A stretch of 64,000 nucleotides of DNA, taken from contig CAKTPO010000004.1 in assembly GCA_934591845.1 (NCBI GenBank), positions 50,527 through 114,526 on the forward strand, given 5' to 3'. The notes beneath the pieces were generated by a model, which did not search any database, had not been told where the DNA came from, and was given only the letters and a program-made list of their open reading frames with translations. Numbering within the stretch: position 1 is the stretch's first letter; each line of letters opens with the position of its first letter. The stretch is from an uncultured Oscillospiraceae bacterium. Lineage in GTDB: Bacteria > Bacillota > Clostridia > Oscillospirales > Oscillospiraceae. Positions 26,222 to 35,777 of the stretch are shown here, piece after piece. The position numbers and the translations under genes are program-made.

Positions 26222-28390
26222 TTATGGGGCATCCTTTAGCCGGACACACCGGGCCAGGACATCAATAAGCTTTTGAATATCCAGAGGCTTTGCCAGATGG
26301 GCATTCATGCCGGCATCCAGACATTTTCTGGCATCCTCGTCAAAAGCGTTGGCGGTCATGGCGATAATGGGAACGGTTTTTGCATCTTTTCGGTCCAAGG
26401 CCCGGATGGCTTTGGTGGCGGCCATGCCGTCCATCACCGGCATCATAATGTCCATGAGAATGCCGTCAAAGGTTCCGAGGGGCTCCTGCTGAAACAAATC
26501 CAGAGCCTGTTTTCCGTTCTGCACCCAGGTGATTTCCGCACCGGCATCGGTGAGCAGCATCTTGGCGATTTCCGCATTCAGGGCATTGTCCTCCACCAGC
26601 AGCAGCCGCAGACCACGGACGGAAGCTTTCTCCTGTTCCGGTTCCCCATCCGGGGCCTTCTTCTCCGGCTGGGCGATTTCAAAGGGAAGAACAATATCAA
26701 ACACAGAACCTTTTCCCGGGCGGCTCTGCACGCAAATACTGCCGCCCATGCTCTCTACCAGTTCTTTTACAATGGCCATGCCCAGGCCCGTGCCCTGATA
26801 GACACTGCGGGCATCGGCGCTTTCCTGGGTAAAGGGGTCAAAGATGTGCCGCAAAAATTCCTGGCTCATGCCAATGCCTGTATCGGTAATGGTCCAATGG
26901 TATTCTACCCGATTTTCCTTGACATCCTGGCACTGAAACAGGGTGGTAATGGTGCCGCCCATGCGGTTATACTTGACACAGTTGGTGTAAATGTTCAGGA
27001 AAATCTGCCTTACATGCAGGGGGCTTCCGTAGACCCAGGGGTATCTGACCGGGTCGGAGCGAAGATCATACACCATGGTCACGCCGGATTCCGCCGCCCG
27101 CTGGCTGACCAGAGTCATGACCTCCGAGGCCAGGGCTTTGATGTCCATGACCTCGTGGGCCAGGTTCAACTCCCCGCTTTCCAGTTTGCCCATCTGCAAG
27201 ACGTCATTAACAAGAGACAGCAGATGGTCTGCCGCCACCCGCATTTTTTCCCGGTTGGCTTTCAGCAGTTCCATATCCTCCGGATGGGCTTCATCGATTT
27301 CCAAAAGGCCGATGATGCCGTTTAAGGGCGTGCGGATGTCGTGGCTCATGCGGGAAAGGAAGCTGGTTTTCGCCGCATTGGCCCGCTGGGCCTCCTCCAC
27401 CGCCGCACTGAGCTGGGTGTTTTTCTCCTGAAGCTGCCGGGCGTATTCTTTCTGAGCCTGCTGGTTGCTGCGAAGCCGGATGGCATTAGTGCCTATGAGC
27501 AGCAGGAGATAGGCCGCCAGGCTGTAAGCAAGCATCCGGGGTGTCTGGGCGAAGACACTGCGCTCCGGCATAATGCAATAAACATACACATTCCGGCCCC
27601 GCTTCATCAGGCCCAGATACTGGCCGGAAGCACCGTCCCTCCGGCCGACATGGGCCAGTTTCCCCTCTTTGGGAGCAGATTTGATTTTTTGCAGAAGCGG
27701 AATTTCTTTGGTCCGGGTGCCTACAAGGATCTCTGCGTTGCTTGCCACCACAATTTCTCCGTTAGTGACCACAATGGTGCCGTCCCGGTCCTTGTTGTAG
27801 CCGGAGAGCATGGAACCCAGAGAGAGATTAAAGGACTCAATGTATTCCGTCGGGGTGTGGTAATAGGCCACCACAATGCCGGGGGCATCCTGTCGGGCCA
27901 CGGCGGCCATATCGATTTCGCTGTTGTCCGTGCAGCGCAGTCGGGCGGTATAGCGTTTTTCCGGGTACTGGTAGGTATCCAGCAGTGCCGGAGAACGAAG
28001 GGCATCCAGCAGTCCTTCCGGGGTGTGGCCCTCGCCATAGTATGCCTGGGTAACGTTTCCGTCTTCATCCAGCAGCAGCAGACCCGTCAGATAGGCATCC
28101 TGGGCGTACTCCTCCAGGCTTCCCTCCGGGCCGCAGTTTTTCAGATGACCGGCTGCCTGGTTGCAACCCTCAATAATGCGCATAAGGCTTTTGGTCTCCG
28201 CCGCCAGATGGATCCGGGAATACTGGTTGCACTGTTCCTTGATGTAATCGGCGGTGCTGGAAAGGCTCCTTTGGGCCGTAGCCAAATCGTATTGGATGGT
28301 CCCCAGGGCCACTGCCACCAACAGCACCAGGCCTGCCGCAAACTGCCAAAGGATCCGGCGTTTGGAGATGACACGGGCTTTATTTTTCAT
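26222..28390 (-). CDS. Hybrid sensor histidine kinase/response regulator
   Basis: 722 residues: helix 1 (about 13-32), an external sensor of about 250 residues, helix 2 (about 287-305), coiled linker, HisKA with H350 in MSHDIRTPLNG, an ATPase domain (TDTGIGM, GTGLGMAI), and a C-terminal receiver (about 590-715) with ILMDIMMPVMDG and the Lys in LAKPL. The phosphate must leave through an unlinked partner, as no output domain is fused. The start overlaps the solute-binding lipoprotein gene by 11 bases, so that protein probably feeds its sensor domain. Confidence 0.93.
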   Translation of the reverse strand: MKNKARVISKRRILWQFAAGLVLLVAVALGTIQYDLATAQRSLSSTADYIKEQCNQYSRIHLAAETKSLMRIIEGCNQAAGHLKNCGPEGSLEEYAQDAYLTGLLLLDEDGNVTQAYYGEGHTPEGLLDALRSPALLDTYQYPEKRYTARLRCTDNSEIDMAAVARQDAPGIVVAYYHTPTEYIESFNLSLGSMLSGYNKDRDGTIVVTNGEIVVASNAEILVGTRTKEIPLLQKIKSAPKEGKLAHVGRRDGASGQYLGLMKRGRNVYVYCIMPERSVFAQTPRMLAYSLAAYLLLLIGTNAIRLRSNQQAQKEYARQLQEKNTQLSAAVEEAQRANAAKTSFLSRMSHDIRTPLNGIIGLLEIDEAHPEDMELLKANREKMRVAADHLLSLVNDVLQMGKLESGELNLAHEVMDIKALASEVMTLVSQRAAESGVTMVYDLRSDPVRYPWVYGSPLHVRQIFLNIYTNCVKYNRMGGTITTLFQCQDVKENRVEYHWTITDTGIGMSQEFLRHIFDPFTQESADARSVYQGTGLGMAIVKELVESMGGSICVQSRPGKGSVFDIVLPFEIAQPEKKAPDGEPEQEKASVRGLRLLLVEDNALNAEIAKMLLTDAGAEITWVQNGKQALDLFQQEPLGTFDGILMDIMMPVMDGMAATKAIRALDRKDAKTVPIIAMTANAFDEDARKCLDAGMNAHLAKPLDIQKLIDVLARCVRLKDAP

Positions 28391-29225
28391 TGCCGTCTAC
28401 CTCCAAATAGCTTTCCGGATTTTTAAGATATTTGCCGATGATTTTTTCCATGGTGCCGTCTTCCCGCATATCCCGGAAGGTTTGGGAAAGGTCGTCACAA
28501 AGGCTCCTCTCATCCCCCTTGGCAAAGGCCACCCCCAGGCCCACGGTAAGCAACGGCTCCTCTAAAATCCGATAGTGCAAATCGTATTCGACCATGCTCT
28601 GCATGATGGAAGTCTCATGGGCCGCAATGGCATCGGCGTAGCCCTTGCTGAGATAGGGATAGAGTAGTTCCTGATTTTGCAGGGAGAACAGTTCCCGGAT
28701 TTGAGGAATGCGGGGGTCTTCGTGGGAGAGAAAGATTTCCTCAGGCTTGGTGGTGGACTGCACCGCCACCCGCTTTCCCTCCAAATCCTGGAGGGTGTAA
28801 ATGGAACTATTCTCCCGGACGGCCACCACCTGGCGGCTGTACATATAGGGTTCCGTCCAACGGTATTGGTTCTCCCGTCCGTCAATGGAAAAGCTGCCCC
28901 AGATGCAGTCGATGATTCCCTGCTCCAGCAACTCCTTTTTCTCCTCCCAGGCGATGGTCACAAACTTGGGTTCGTAACCCATGCGGTGAAAGGCTTCCCT
29001 GGCCAGTTCCACATCAATGCCTGTGGGGGTTCCGTCGGCATCCACATAATTAAAAGGGGGATAAACATCGCTGCCCACCACGATTTGTGGAAGCTTCTCT
29101 GCCTCCTTGTCTGTGCTGCCCCAAAAGCCGCAGCCGAAAAGCAGCCCCATCAAAAGGAAGGCCGCCAGCACCATGGCAAGGGTCTTGGAAAGCCAAAATT
29201 TACCGTTTTTCTTCTTTTGTCGCAT
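28380..29225 (-). CDS. Solute-binding lipoprotein (amino-acid type) linked to the hybrid kinase
   Basis: 281 residues with a lipoprotein signal (LLMGLLFGCG, acyl Cys near residue 26) and the family 3 solute-binding fold: IVVGSDVYPPFNYVDADGTPTGIDVELA and an IWGSFSIDGREN stretch. Such proteins bind amino acids or opines outside the membrane. No permease or ATPase gene is linked; instead it overlaps a hybrid kinase gene. ATG 29225 (CAGGAG upstream) is preferred over a frame extending to 29348, which would bury the signal peptide. Confidence 0.9.
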   Translation of the reverse strand: MRQKKKNGKFWLSKTLAMVLAAFLLMGLLFGCGFWGSTDKEAEKLPQIVVGSDVYPPFNYVDADGTPTGIDVELAREAFHRMGYEPKFVTIAWEEKKELLEQGIIDCIWGSFSIDGRENQYRWTEPYMYSRQVVAVRENSSIYTLQDLEGKRVAVQSTTKPEEIFLSHEDPRIPQIRELFSLQNQELLYPYLSKGYADAIAAHETSIMQSMVEYDLHYRILEEPLLTVGLGVAFAKGDERSLCDDLSQTFRDMREDGTMEKIIGKYLKNPESYLEVDGNEK

Positions 29226-29336
29226 ATCAAAAATACTCCTGCTGCAAGCAAGCAAAAACACGCCGCCTTTGCCTGACAGTGCATTCAAATTCCTTTTTTC
29301 GCCGGTTTTCAGGCCCGGGTCGGAAATGCGGGAATT

Positions 29337-29365
29337 ATTATATTCCATTTGTTTCCTGTTTTCAA
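29337..29365 (-). promoter_or_regulatory. Promoter of the lipoprotein-kinase operon
   Basis: On the minus strand TTGAAA (29360-29365), 17-bp spacer, TATAAT (29337-29342); leader of about 100 bases. Confidence 0.8.
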
Positions 29366-29427
29366 TAGGATTTTATCAGATAATAATGATTTATTGTTGA
29401 TTTTCTCCGTTTTTGGAGAGACCGGCA

Positions 29428-29471
29428 TAAAAAACGGGCACACGCTCTCGCCGGAAGAACGCCTGTGCCCG
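29428..29471 (-). terminator. Terminator of the GNAT gene
   Basis: CGGGCACA / TGTGCCCG arms (29435-29442, 29464-29471), a 21-base inner part with further pairing, then TTTTTT on the minus strand. Confidence 0.85.
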
Positions 29472-29477
29472 AAATCT

Positions 29478-30113
29478 TTATTGTACCCGATACCACCGGG
29501 AAATCTCCCGGATCTTCAAAAAGCCCATGCGCTCATACAGCCCAATGGCCCGCTCGTTGGTGGAGGCCACTTCCAGGCGCAGCGGGATACCGGGGCATAC
29601 GGAGCAAAGGGAATGCAGCACCTGTTTCCCTGCCCCAGGCTTACAGGCCGCCAAAGCGGCAATGCAGTCCTCTTTCAAATACCCAATGCCCAACAGTTCT
29701 CCCTGACGGTGGATAAAATAAGCACCGCCCTTGGTGAGTTCTTCTTCGTCCCGCTGCTCCAAGGTCCCGGCGTTGGGCACCTGGGCCATGGCACGGTTGT
29801 GAAGTTCCCGCCAACGGCCCGCCGTGGTCTCGGTCACCGGAAACAAGGAGGCGATCTGCTCCACCTCTATATTGGGAACGCCCCGCATTTCCAGTATGGC
29901 CGTATGGAGGGGGTAGCTTTCCAGAATCGGGTTTCCGGCGGCGTAAACGGCCTTTGCCCCACAGGCAGTACAGAAAGAAACACATTCTTCCAACAGTGCC
30001 TGGGGATTCTGGGAATCCCGCAAATGGATATAGGCCTCTCCCCGATAGGGAATCTCTTTCAAAATCAGGCTGGCCACGCCGTTTTCCGTGGTGAAAACAG
30101 GAAAATCCTTCAT
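29478..30113 (-). CDS. GNAT-family N-acetyltransferase
   Basis: 211 residues; the second half shows a GNAT core: GELLGIGYLKEDCIAAL, a pyrophosphate-loop region around KPGAGKQVL, and the C-terminal LEVASTNERAIGLYERMGFLKI. Acetyl-CoA is the expected donor; the acceptor cannot be told. The first 90 residues are less typical and may bind substrate. Divergent from the PHP-family gene; GGGAGGA precedes ATG 30113. Confidence 0.88.
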   Translation of the reverse strand: MKDFPVFTTENGVASLILKEIPYRGEAYIHLRDSQNPQALLEECVSFCTACGAKAVYAAGNPILESYPLHTAILEMRGVPNIEVEQIASLFPVTETTAGRWRELHNRAMAQVPNAGTLEQRDEEELTKGGAYFIHRQGELLGIGYLKEDCIAALAACKPGAGKQVLHSLCSVCPGIPLRLEVASTNERAIGLYERMGFLKIREISRWYRVQ

Positions 30114-30168
30114 TCGATGTTCCTCCCAAGGTTGGATTTTTATTTTGTTTCCATTTTCCCCTCTGATG

Positions 30169-30177
30169 TGTTATACT
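30169..30177 (+). promoter_or_regulatory. Extended -10 promoter of the PHP-family phosphatase
   Basis: TG-n-TATACT at 30169-30177 with no good -35; start point about 25 bases before the TTG start codon. Confidence 0.5.
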
Positions 30178-30209
30178 AAAGAAAAAAGGTGAAAGAGGGA
30201 ACGATTTCT

Positions 30210-30977
30210 TTGATTGCCAACTACCATACCCACACCCCACGCTGCAATCACGCCCAGGGCTCCGAGGAGGCCTATGTAGAAAAGGCCCTGTCTTCCGGGC
30301 TGCAAATTCTGGGTTTTTCGGACCATACCCCCTACTTCTTCCCCGGGGACTACTACTCCGGCTTTCGGATGCGGCCGGAGGAACTGCCAGGCTATGTTGC
30401 CACCATAGAGGGTCTGAAAAAACGGTATTCCGGAAAAATCCAGCTGCACACCGGCGTGGAAGCGGAATACTATCCCAGTTATTTTGAAAAGCTGCTGGAC
30501 TATCTGCGGCAGAACCGGGTGGAGTATATGATTTTGGGCCAGCACTTTACGGGCAATGAACCTTTAGGTGTTTACAGCGGTCACGAAACCGATGACAAGC
30601 AAATTCTGGAAGATTATGTCCGCCAGGTCATTGCCGCCATGGACACCGGGGTCTATACCTACATTGCCCACCCGGATATTCTGAACTTTGTAGGCTCCCA
30701 CCAGGTTTATGCGGACTGGATGGGCCTTCTGGTGCGGGAAGCCAAGGATCACGGTATTCCCCTGGAATTCAATTTCCTGGGCTACCGGGAAGGCCGGAAT
30801 TACCCAAACCGCCGCTTTTTAGAGCTGGTGGCGCAAGAAAACCTGCCCATGGTTCTGGGATGCGACGCCCACCGGCCTGAAGACCTGGCCGTAGCCGCTA
30901 CGGAAACCAAAGTCCGGCGCTTGTTGTCCTCCCTGGGCATCCCGGTTCTGGAAACCGTGGAACTACGACACCTTTGA
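30210..30977 (+). CDS. PHP-family histidinol-phosphatase-like protein
   Basis: 255 residues with the PHP metal motifs: NYHTHTPRCNHA at the start, GFSDHTPYFF, GVEAEYY, IAHPDIL and the terminal GCDAHRPEDL. HisK-type members dephosphorylate histidinol phosphate; no his genes are nearby, so another phosphoester is possible. The likely start is TTG 30210, because AGAGGGA lies 8-9 bases before it; a GTG at 30189 has no ribosome site and an ATG only occurs well inside. Confidence 0.87.
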   Translation: MIANYHTHTPRCNHAQGSEEAYVEKALSSGLQILGFSDHTPYFFPGDYYSGFRMRPEELPGYVATIEGLKKRYSGKIQLHTGVEAEYYPSYFEKLLDYLRQNRVEYMILGQHFTGNEPLGVYSGHETDDKQILEDYVRQVIAAMDTGVYTYIAHPDILNFVGSHQVYADWMGLLVREAKDHGIPLEFNFLGYREGRNYPNRRFLELVAQENLPMVLGCDAHRPEDLAVAATETKVRRLLSSLGIPVLETVELRHL

Positions 30978-31050
30978 CTTCAAGGACACACCCTACAATT
31001 GTGTCTGCGGACATCCGCAATTCTTTTGCCAACTCGTGCAGCGCTGCCGT

Positions 31051-31090
31051 AAAAAAATTGGCTGTCTTTTTCGGACAGCCAATTCTTTTT
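31051..31090. terminator. Two-way terminator between the PHP gene and yajC
   Basis: An 11-bp stem AATTGGCTGTC / GACAGCCAATT with seven T following on the minus strand and CTTTTTT on the plus strand. Confidence 0.88.
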
Positions 31091-31467
31091 TACTTGTCTT
31101 CCTTAGCGGCCTTCTTGGCAGCCTTTGCCTTGGCCTTGGCTTCCTGGGCCTTCTTGGCCTCTGCCTTGGCATTCTCCGCAGCGGTCTCGTTGGTGGACAT
31201 GGCCCACTTGGCGATTTCAATGCGAACCTGATCGGCGCCGGTTTCAATGACCAGATTGTTTTCCTTCACATTGACAACGGTACCGACAATGCCGCCGATG
31301 GTGGTGATCTTGTCGCCGGTCTTGACGGCGGAACGCATCTGCTCTGCTTCTTTCTTCCGCTTGTTCTCAGGACGGATCAGCATGAAATAGAATACGGCCA
31401 GCATCAGGACCAGAGTCACCAGCATACTGGACATTCCGGAGGCTCCGGCATTAGTCAACATAATCAT
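31090..31467 (-). CDS. yajC: Preprotein translocase subunit YajC
   Basis: 125 residues: one membrane helix (about 15-31), the conserved LIRPENKRKKE, GDKITTIGGIVGTV and VRIEIAKWA segments, and a Lys/Ala-rich tail (KAEAKKAQEAKAKAKAA) typical of the family. YajC associates with SecDF at the membrane. It has its own promoter and terminator. An in-frame ATG two codons later cannot be excluded, but AAAGGAG fits the first. Confidence 0.95.
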   Translation of the reverse strand: MIMLTNAGASGMSSMLVTLVLMLAVFYFMLIRPENKRKKEAEQMRSAVKTGDKITTIGGIVGTVVNVKENNLVIETGADQVRIEIAKWAMSTNETAAENAKAEAKKAQEAKAKAKAAKKAAKEDK

Positions 31468-31499
31468 TGGGACGAACTCCTTTGTATTTGATGAAGTTT

Positions 31500-31527
31500 A
31501 TTATACCATCCACAGCGAAAATTGCAA
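31500..31527 (-). promoter_or_regulatory. Promoter of yajC
   Basis: On the minus strand TTGCAA (31522-31527), 16-bp spacer, TATAAT (31500-31505). Confidence 0.8.
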
Positions 31528-31575
31528 GGACAATTTAACACGCTATGGAATATTTTTGAATATGGGGAACATTTC

Positions 31576-33543
31576 TCAAATTCCGTTGCCCCGAAGCTCG
31601 ATGATCTGATCCCGCAGGACGGCTGCCAGTTCGTATTCCATCATTCTGGCCGCTTCTTTCATCTGCTTTTCCAGACGGGCAATTTCCTTTTCCTTTTCTG
31701 CCTTGGTCATCTTGATGCCCGTGCGGCTCTTGCGCTCGGCGGTGGGAGAGGAGATTTCAATCAAATCCCGAACCGATTTGATAACCGTCCGGGGGACGAT
31801 GCCGTGGGCCTTGTTGTAGGCATCCTGCAATTCCCGGCGGCGGGCAGTCTCGTCCATGGCCACCCGCATGGAGGGCGTGACCGTATCGGCATACATAATG
31901 ACCTTGCCCTCGGCGTTTCGGGCCGCCCGGCCCATGGTCTGAATCAGGCTGGTTTCGGACCGGAGGAAGCCCTCTTTGTCCGCATCCAGAATGGCCACCA
32001 GACTCACCTCCGGCAAGTCCAGGCCCTCCCGCAGCAGGTTGATGCCCACCAGCACATCAAACTTGGCCAGCCGCAGATCCCGGATGATCTCCATCCGCTC
32101 CATGGCCCCAATGTCCGAGTGCATATACCGGACCTTGATGCCCGCCTTTTGCAAATACACCGTCAAATCCTCGGCCATTTTCTTGGTAAGGGTGGTGACC
32201 AGAACCCGCTCCTGTCGGGCGGTGCGGGCGTTGATCTCCCCGATCAGGTCGTCGATCTGCCCCTCAATGGGCCGGACCTCCACCTGGGGGTCAAGCAATC
32301 CCGTAGGCCGGATGACCTGCTCCACGATTTGGCCGGACCGGGTGCGTTCATACTCCCCAGGGGTAGCAGAGACATAGATCACTTGGTTGATTTTCTGGTC
32401 GAATTCCCTAAAATTCAGGGGCCGGTTGTCATAGGCCGAAGGCAGCCGGAAGCCATAGTTCACCAGGGAATCCTTTCGGCTCCGGTCTCCGGCGTACATG
32501 GCCCGGCACTGGGGCAGGGTCACGTGGCTTTCATCCACGAACATGAGATAATCCTTGGGAAAATAATCCAGCAGGGTCGTGGGGGGCGTTCCCGGTGCCC
32601 TGCCCTGAATGACCCGGGAATAGTTTTCAATACCGGTACAGAAGCCGATCTCCGTCAACATTTCCAAATCGTAATTCACCCGCTGGGCGATCCGCTGGGC
32701 CTCGATCAGCTTGTTTTCCGCATTGAATTTTTTCACCTGCTGGTCGCACTCTTTCTGAATTTCCAGCATGGCCCGCTGAAGCTTTTCCCGGGAGGCTACA
32801 TAGTGGCTGGCGGGGTAAATGGCCACATGGTCCACATACCGCTCCACCATGCCGGACACGGCGTTGATCTCACTGATGCGGTCAATCTCGTCCCCGAAAA
32901 ACTCCACCCGGATGGCCCGACCGGACCAGTAGGCGGGGTATACCTCCAACGTATCCCCCCGGACCCGGAACTTGTTTCGGGAAAAATCAATGTCGTTGCG
33001 CTCGTAGCGGATTTCTGTCAGCTGCCGCAGAATGTCATCCATAGGCCGCTCATTGCCCACCCGCAGGGAAATGACCATGCTTTTGTAGTCAATGGGGTCA
33101 CCCAGACCGTAAAGGCAGCTGACAGAGGCCACGATGATCACATCCCGCCGCTCAAAGAGCGAGGAGGTGGCAGAGTGCCGGAGACGGTCAATTTCCTCAT
33201 TTACCGCGGAATCCTTTTCAATATAGGTATCCGTATGGGCAATGTAGGCCTCCGGCTGGTAGTAATCGTAATAGGAAATAAAGTATTCCACCACATTGTT
33301 GGGAAAAAACTCCCGGAACTCCGAACACAGCTGGGCAGCCAAAGTTTTATTATGGGCCAGCACCAGGGTGGGCCGGTTGAGCCGTGCAATGACGGAAGCC
33401 ATGGTAAAGGTCTTGCCGGAGCCGGTCACGCCCAAAAGGGTCTGCTCCCGCAGGCCCCAGTTCACACCGTTGGTCAGGGCCTCCACCGCCTCCGGCTGGT
33501 CGCCGGAGAGTTTATAATCGGAAACCAATTCAAAATGATCCAT
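31576..33543 (-). CDS. uvrB: Excinuclease ABC subunit B
   Basis: 655 residues, the normal UvrB length: Walker [13 protein letters not shown], the beta-hairpin region [11 protein letters not shown], helicase motifs MFVDESH and [20 protein letters not shown], and a C-terminal UvrC-binding coiled segment ([16 protein letters not shown]). It opens damaged DNA and hands it to UvrC in nucleotide excision repair. AAGGAGG sets the start at 33543. It follows radC by 11 bases; no LexA-type box is evident upstream of the pair. Confidence 0.97.
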   Translation of the reverse strand: MDHFELVSDYKLSGDQPEAVEALTNGVNWGLREQTLLGVTGSGKTFTMASVIARLNRPTLVLAHNKTLAAQLCSEFREFFPNNVVEYFISYYDYYQPEAYIAHTDTYIEKDSAVNEEIDRLRHSATSSLFERRDVIIVASVSCLYGLGDPIDYKSMVISLRVGNERPMDDILRQLTEIRYERNDIDFSRNKFRVRGDTLEVYPAYWSGRAIRVEFFGDEIDRISEINAVSGMVERYVDHVAIYPASHYVASREKLQRAMLEIQKECDQQVKKFNAENKLIEAQRIAQRVNYDLEMLTEIGFCTGIENYSRVIQGRAPGTPPTTLLDYFPKDYLMFVDESHVTLPQCRAMYAGDRSRKDSLVNYGFRLPSAYDNRPLNFREFDQKINQVIYVSATPGEYERTRSGQIVEQVIRPTGLLDPQVEVRPIEGQIDDLIGEINARTARQERVLVTTLTKKMAEDLTVYLQKAGIKVRYMHSDIGAMERMEIIRDLRLAKFDVLVGINLLREGLDLPEVSLVAILDADKEGFLRSETSLIQTMGRAARNAEGKVIMYADTVTPSMRVAMDETARRRELQDAYNKAHGIVPRTVIKSVRDLIEISSPTAERKSRTGIKMTKAEKEKEIARLEKQMKEAARMMEYELAAVLRDQIIELRGNGI

Positions 33544-33554
33544 GTTCTGCCTCC

Positions 33555-34241
33555 TTACAGCAGCAAGCATTGGTTAAAGCGTTCATCAGACTGGGCAATG
33601 GACACGTAATCGTCATCCGCCACAATGATGTGGTCCACCAGCACGATTTCCACCGCCTGTAGGGCCATAGCCACCCGGCGGGTGGTTTGAATATCCTCCG
33701 GCGAGGGCAGGGCCACACCGCTGGGGTGATTGTGGGCCAGCACCACCGAGGAAGCGTTGACCCCAAGGGCCGTTTCCACCACCCGGCGAATGGAAATGCC
33801 GGTAGAATTGGTGCCGCCCTCCCCCACTTCTCTACAGCACAGCACCTTACACTTGGCATCCAGGCACAGTATAAACACGGTTTCCAGCTTTCGTCCGAAA
33901 AACCGGGGCATCAGGTATTGGGCGCACTGCTCCAAGGTGGTCAGGACTCCCGGGGTACTGGCCCGGTCCGTCATATAAAACCGGCCCATCTGGGGGATCA
34001 GGTTCAGCAGCAACGCCCCACTCTCTCCTACCCCGGAGATTTTTTTCAGTTCCTCCGGGTTTGCCTCCAACACCTGGGAAAGGCTTCCGAAGTGGTCTAA
34101 AAGTCTGTGGGCAATGGGGTTGGTATCCGCCCGGGGAATGGCGTAAAAAAGCAGCAATTCCAAGGCCTGAATATCTGAAAAATGGTCCAGACCCTCCTCT
34201 AAAAATCGCTTTTTTACCCTTGCTCGGTGGCCTTCGTGCAT
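33555..34241 (-). CDS. radC: RadC/JAB-domain protein
   Basis: 228 residues: an N-terminal helix-hairpin-helix region ([20 protein letters not shown]) and a C-terminal JAB metal site [14 protein letters not shown]. Long listed as DNA repair, the family's real role is unsettled; many JAB proteins are proteases. ATG 34241 follows GAGGGG; a TTG seven codons earlier is less likely. It is the first gene of the radC-uvrB pair. Confidence 0.93.
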   Translation of the reverse strand: MHEGHRARVKKRFLEEGLDHFSDIQALELLLFYAIPRADTNPIAHRLLDHFGSLSQVLEANPEELKKISGVGESGALLLNLIPQMGRFYMTDRASTPGVLTTLEQCAQYLMPRFFGRKLETVFILCLDAKCKVLCCREVGEGGTNSTGISIRRVVETALGVNASSVVLAHNHPSGVALPSPEDIQTTRRVAMALQAVEIVLVDHIIVADDDYVSIAQSDERFNQCLLL

Positions 34242-34364
34242 GGTCCATACCCCTCTTTCCAATCTTTTTGAAGTTATGCTTGCCTTTTGCGTGGAAACCC
34301 GCTAAAATGGGTGGTAAGAATTGTCGAAATCTGCGGGGAATTTTTCTGAGAATCTGCGCATGCT

Positions 34365-34587
34365 AAGGAAGCTCTGATTAAATCGGCAAGAGCTGGCGGC
34401 GAGAGATTTTGTTTCCAGGCAAGATATGGAAAGTGAGGGAATACTTTGTGTACCCGCAAGGGGTATGCCGCATCCGTAAGCCAGCTTGCGCTGGCAACGG
34501 CTGCGCTATATTTCCCACTTTTCATACCGCAGCCTGGGGACAAAAGATCCGCCGTCCAGCCGCAGACGATTTATTCAGAGTTTCCCT
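34365..34587. mobile_element. MITE-like palindromic element, 223 bp, non-coding
   Basis: The two ends form imperfect 20-bp terminal inverted repeats (34365-34384 and 34568-34587, 17 of 20 matching), and the arms continue to pair imperfectly for about 70 bp inwards. The centre folds again around GCCAGC / GCTGGC. No open frame of note and no clear target-site duplication. It fills the gap between radC and the next gene, ending about 30 bases before the latter's start. Confidence 0.75.
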
Positions 34588-34616
34588 GAAACCCTAAACC
34601 GGTCAGGAGGACTGTC

Positions 34617-35654
34617 ATGGACGATCAAACCTTGTGCATAGAGACCTTGGAGCTTCTCGTTGCCCCCTGCTTTTGGGTAAAGGACGGGGTGATCCTGGGC
34701 CGTAACGCGGCGGCCCGGAAGCTGCCTTTGGGTGAATGCGTAGAACCCCTGCTTGCCGCCGGAGGGGAGGCCTATTGGGGCTTTACAGGCGGAAGTTTGT
34801 ATCTGACCCTTTCCGTGGAAGGCACCCTTTTTGGTGCCGCCGTAGAGCGAAAGGGAGACCTGGATTTCTTTCTTCTGGAAGAAGCAGAGGGGAACCCGGA
34901 ACTGCGGATCCTCTCTCTGGCCGCCCGGGAACTGCGGCAGCCCCTTTCCGGACTCTTTGCCACTGTCCAGCAGCTGGATGCTGACCAGTCCGCTCAAATC
35001 AGTGCTTTGAACCGGGGCCTTTCCCAGCTGCTGCGGCTCATCGGAAATATGTCAGCCGCCGCTACGCCCATCTATCATCCGGAACTTGCAGACATTACCG
35101 CCGTTTTCCGGGAGATTTTTATGAAAGCCCTGCCCTTGCTGGAAAGTGCGGGACTCCATCTTCACTACGAAGGGCCGGAGCATTCCATCTACTGTCTGGC
35201 AGATGCCCAGGAGCTGGAACGCAGTGTACTGAATCTGCTGTCCAACAGCGCCAAATTCAGCCCCCGGGGCAGCATCATCCGGTGCAGCCTGACCCGCCAG
35301 AACAGAACCCTTCGGCTGTGCATCCAGGATGAGGGCAGCGGCATTCCCGAGGAAATTCTGAGCAGTGTCTTTAACCGTTATCTGCGGCAGCCCGCCATTG
35401 AAGATGGGCGCTGGGGCTTGGGGTTGGGGCTGGTACTGGTCCGGGCCTGTGCCAGTCATCACGGCGGTGCGGTACTCATCGACCATCCCGCCCAGGGAGG
35501 GACCCGGGTCACCATGACCCTGGCCATCCGGCAGGACACTGGCAACGTCCTTCGCTCTCCCAGAATGCGCATTGACTATGCCGGTGAGCGGGATCATGCG
35601 CTGGTGGAACTTTCCGACGTTCTTCCGGCAGACCTGTATGGCAGCCTGGAATAA
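34617..35654 (+). CDS. Histidine-kinase-like protein lacking the phospho-acceptor histidine
   Basis: 345 residues: a PAS-like N-terminal part (1-90), a dimerisation region with LAARELRQPLSG, and a full ATPase domain (N box NLLSNSAKFSP, G1 DEGSGIPEE, G2 GLGLGLVLVR). In true kinases the box reads HELRTPL; here Arg104 replaces His. No membrane helix and no linked regulator. It may be a pseudokinase or a phosphatase-type modulator. GTCAGGAGG precedes ATG 34617. Confidence 0.85.
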   Translation: MDDQTLCIETLELLVAPCFWVKDGVILGRNAAARKLPLGECVEPLLAAGGEAYWGFTGGSLYLTLSVEGTLFGAAVERKGDLDFFLLEEAEGNPELRILSLAARELRQPLSGLFATVQQLDADQSAQISALNRGLSQLLRLIGNMSAAATPIYHPELADITAVFREIFMKALPLLESAGLHLHYEGPEHSIYCLADAQELERSVLNLLSNSAKFSPRGSIIRCSLTRQNRTLRLCIQDEGSGIPEEILSSVFNRYLRQPAIEDGRWGLGLGLVLVRACASHHGGAVLIDHPAQGGTRVTMTLAIRQDTGNVLRSPRMRIDYAGERDHALVELSDVLPADLYGSLE

Positions 35655-35664
35655 TTTTTTGTTA

Positions 35665-35700
35665 GAAGTGCTTTTCTTTACGGGAAGCACTTCTTTTTTT
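35665..35700 (+). terminator. Terminator of the kinase-like gene
   Basis: GAAGTGCTT / AAGCACTTC stem (35665-35673, 35685-35693) followed by seven T. Confidence 0.9.
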
Positions 35701-35722
35701 GTTCATTATAGCCCCAGCGCCT

Positions 35723-35775
35723 AAAAAAAGCAACCGGGGCAGACGGATTTCCACAGGAACCGCCTGCCCTGGTTG
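35723..35775 (-). terminator. Terminator of uvrA
   Basis: A long imperfect stem (AACCAGGGCAGGCGG against its partner) just past the uvrA stop, followed by seven T on the minus strand. Confidence 0.88.
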
Positions 35776-35777
35776 GT

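Noticed and set aside
31522..33609. 695-codon plus-strand open frame opposite uvrB
   Set aside because: uvrB is certain on the minus strand; the frame is low-complexity Gly/His/Pro-rich antisense sequence.
34617..35654. Decayed pseudogene reading for the kinase-like gene
   Set aside because: It has a good ribosome site, a full-length frame, intact ATPase boxes and its own terminator; only the acceptor His is changed.
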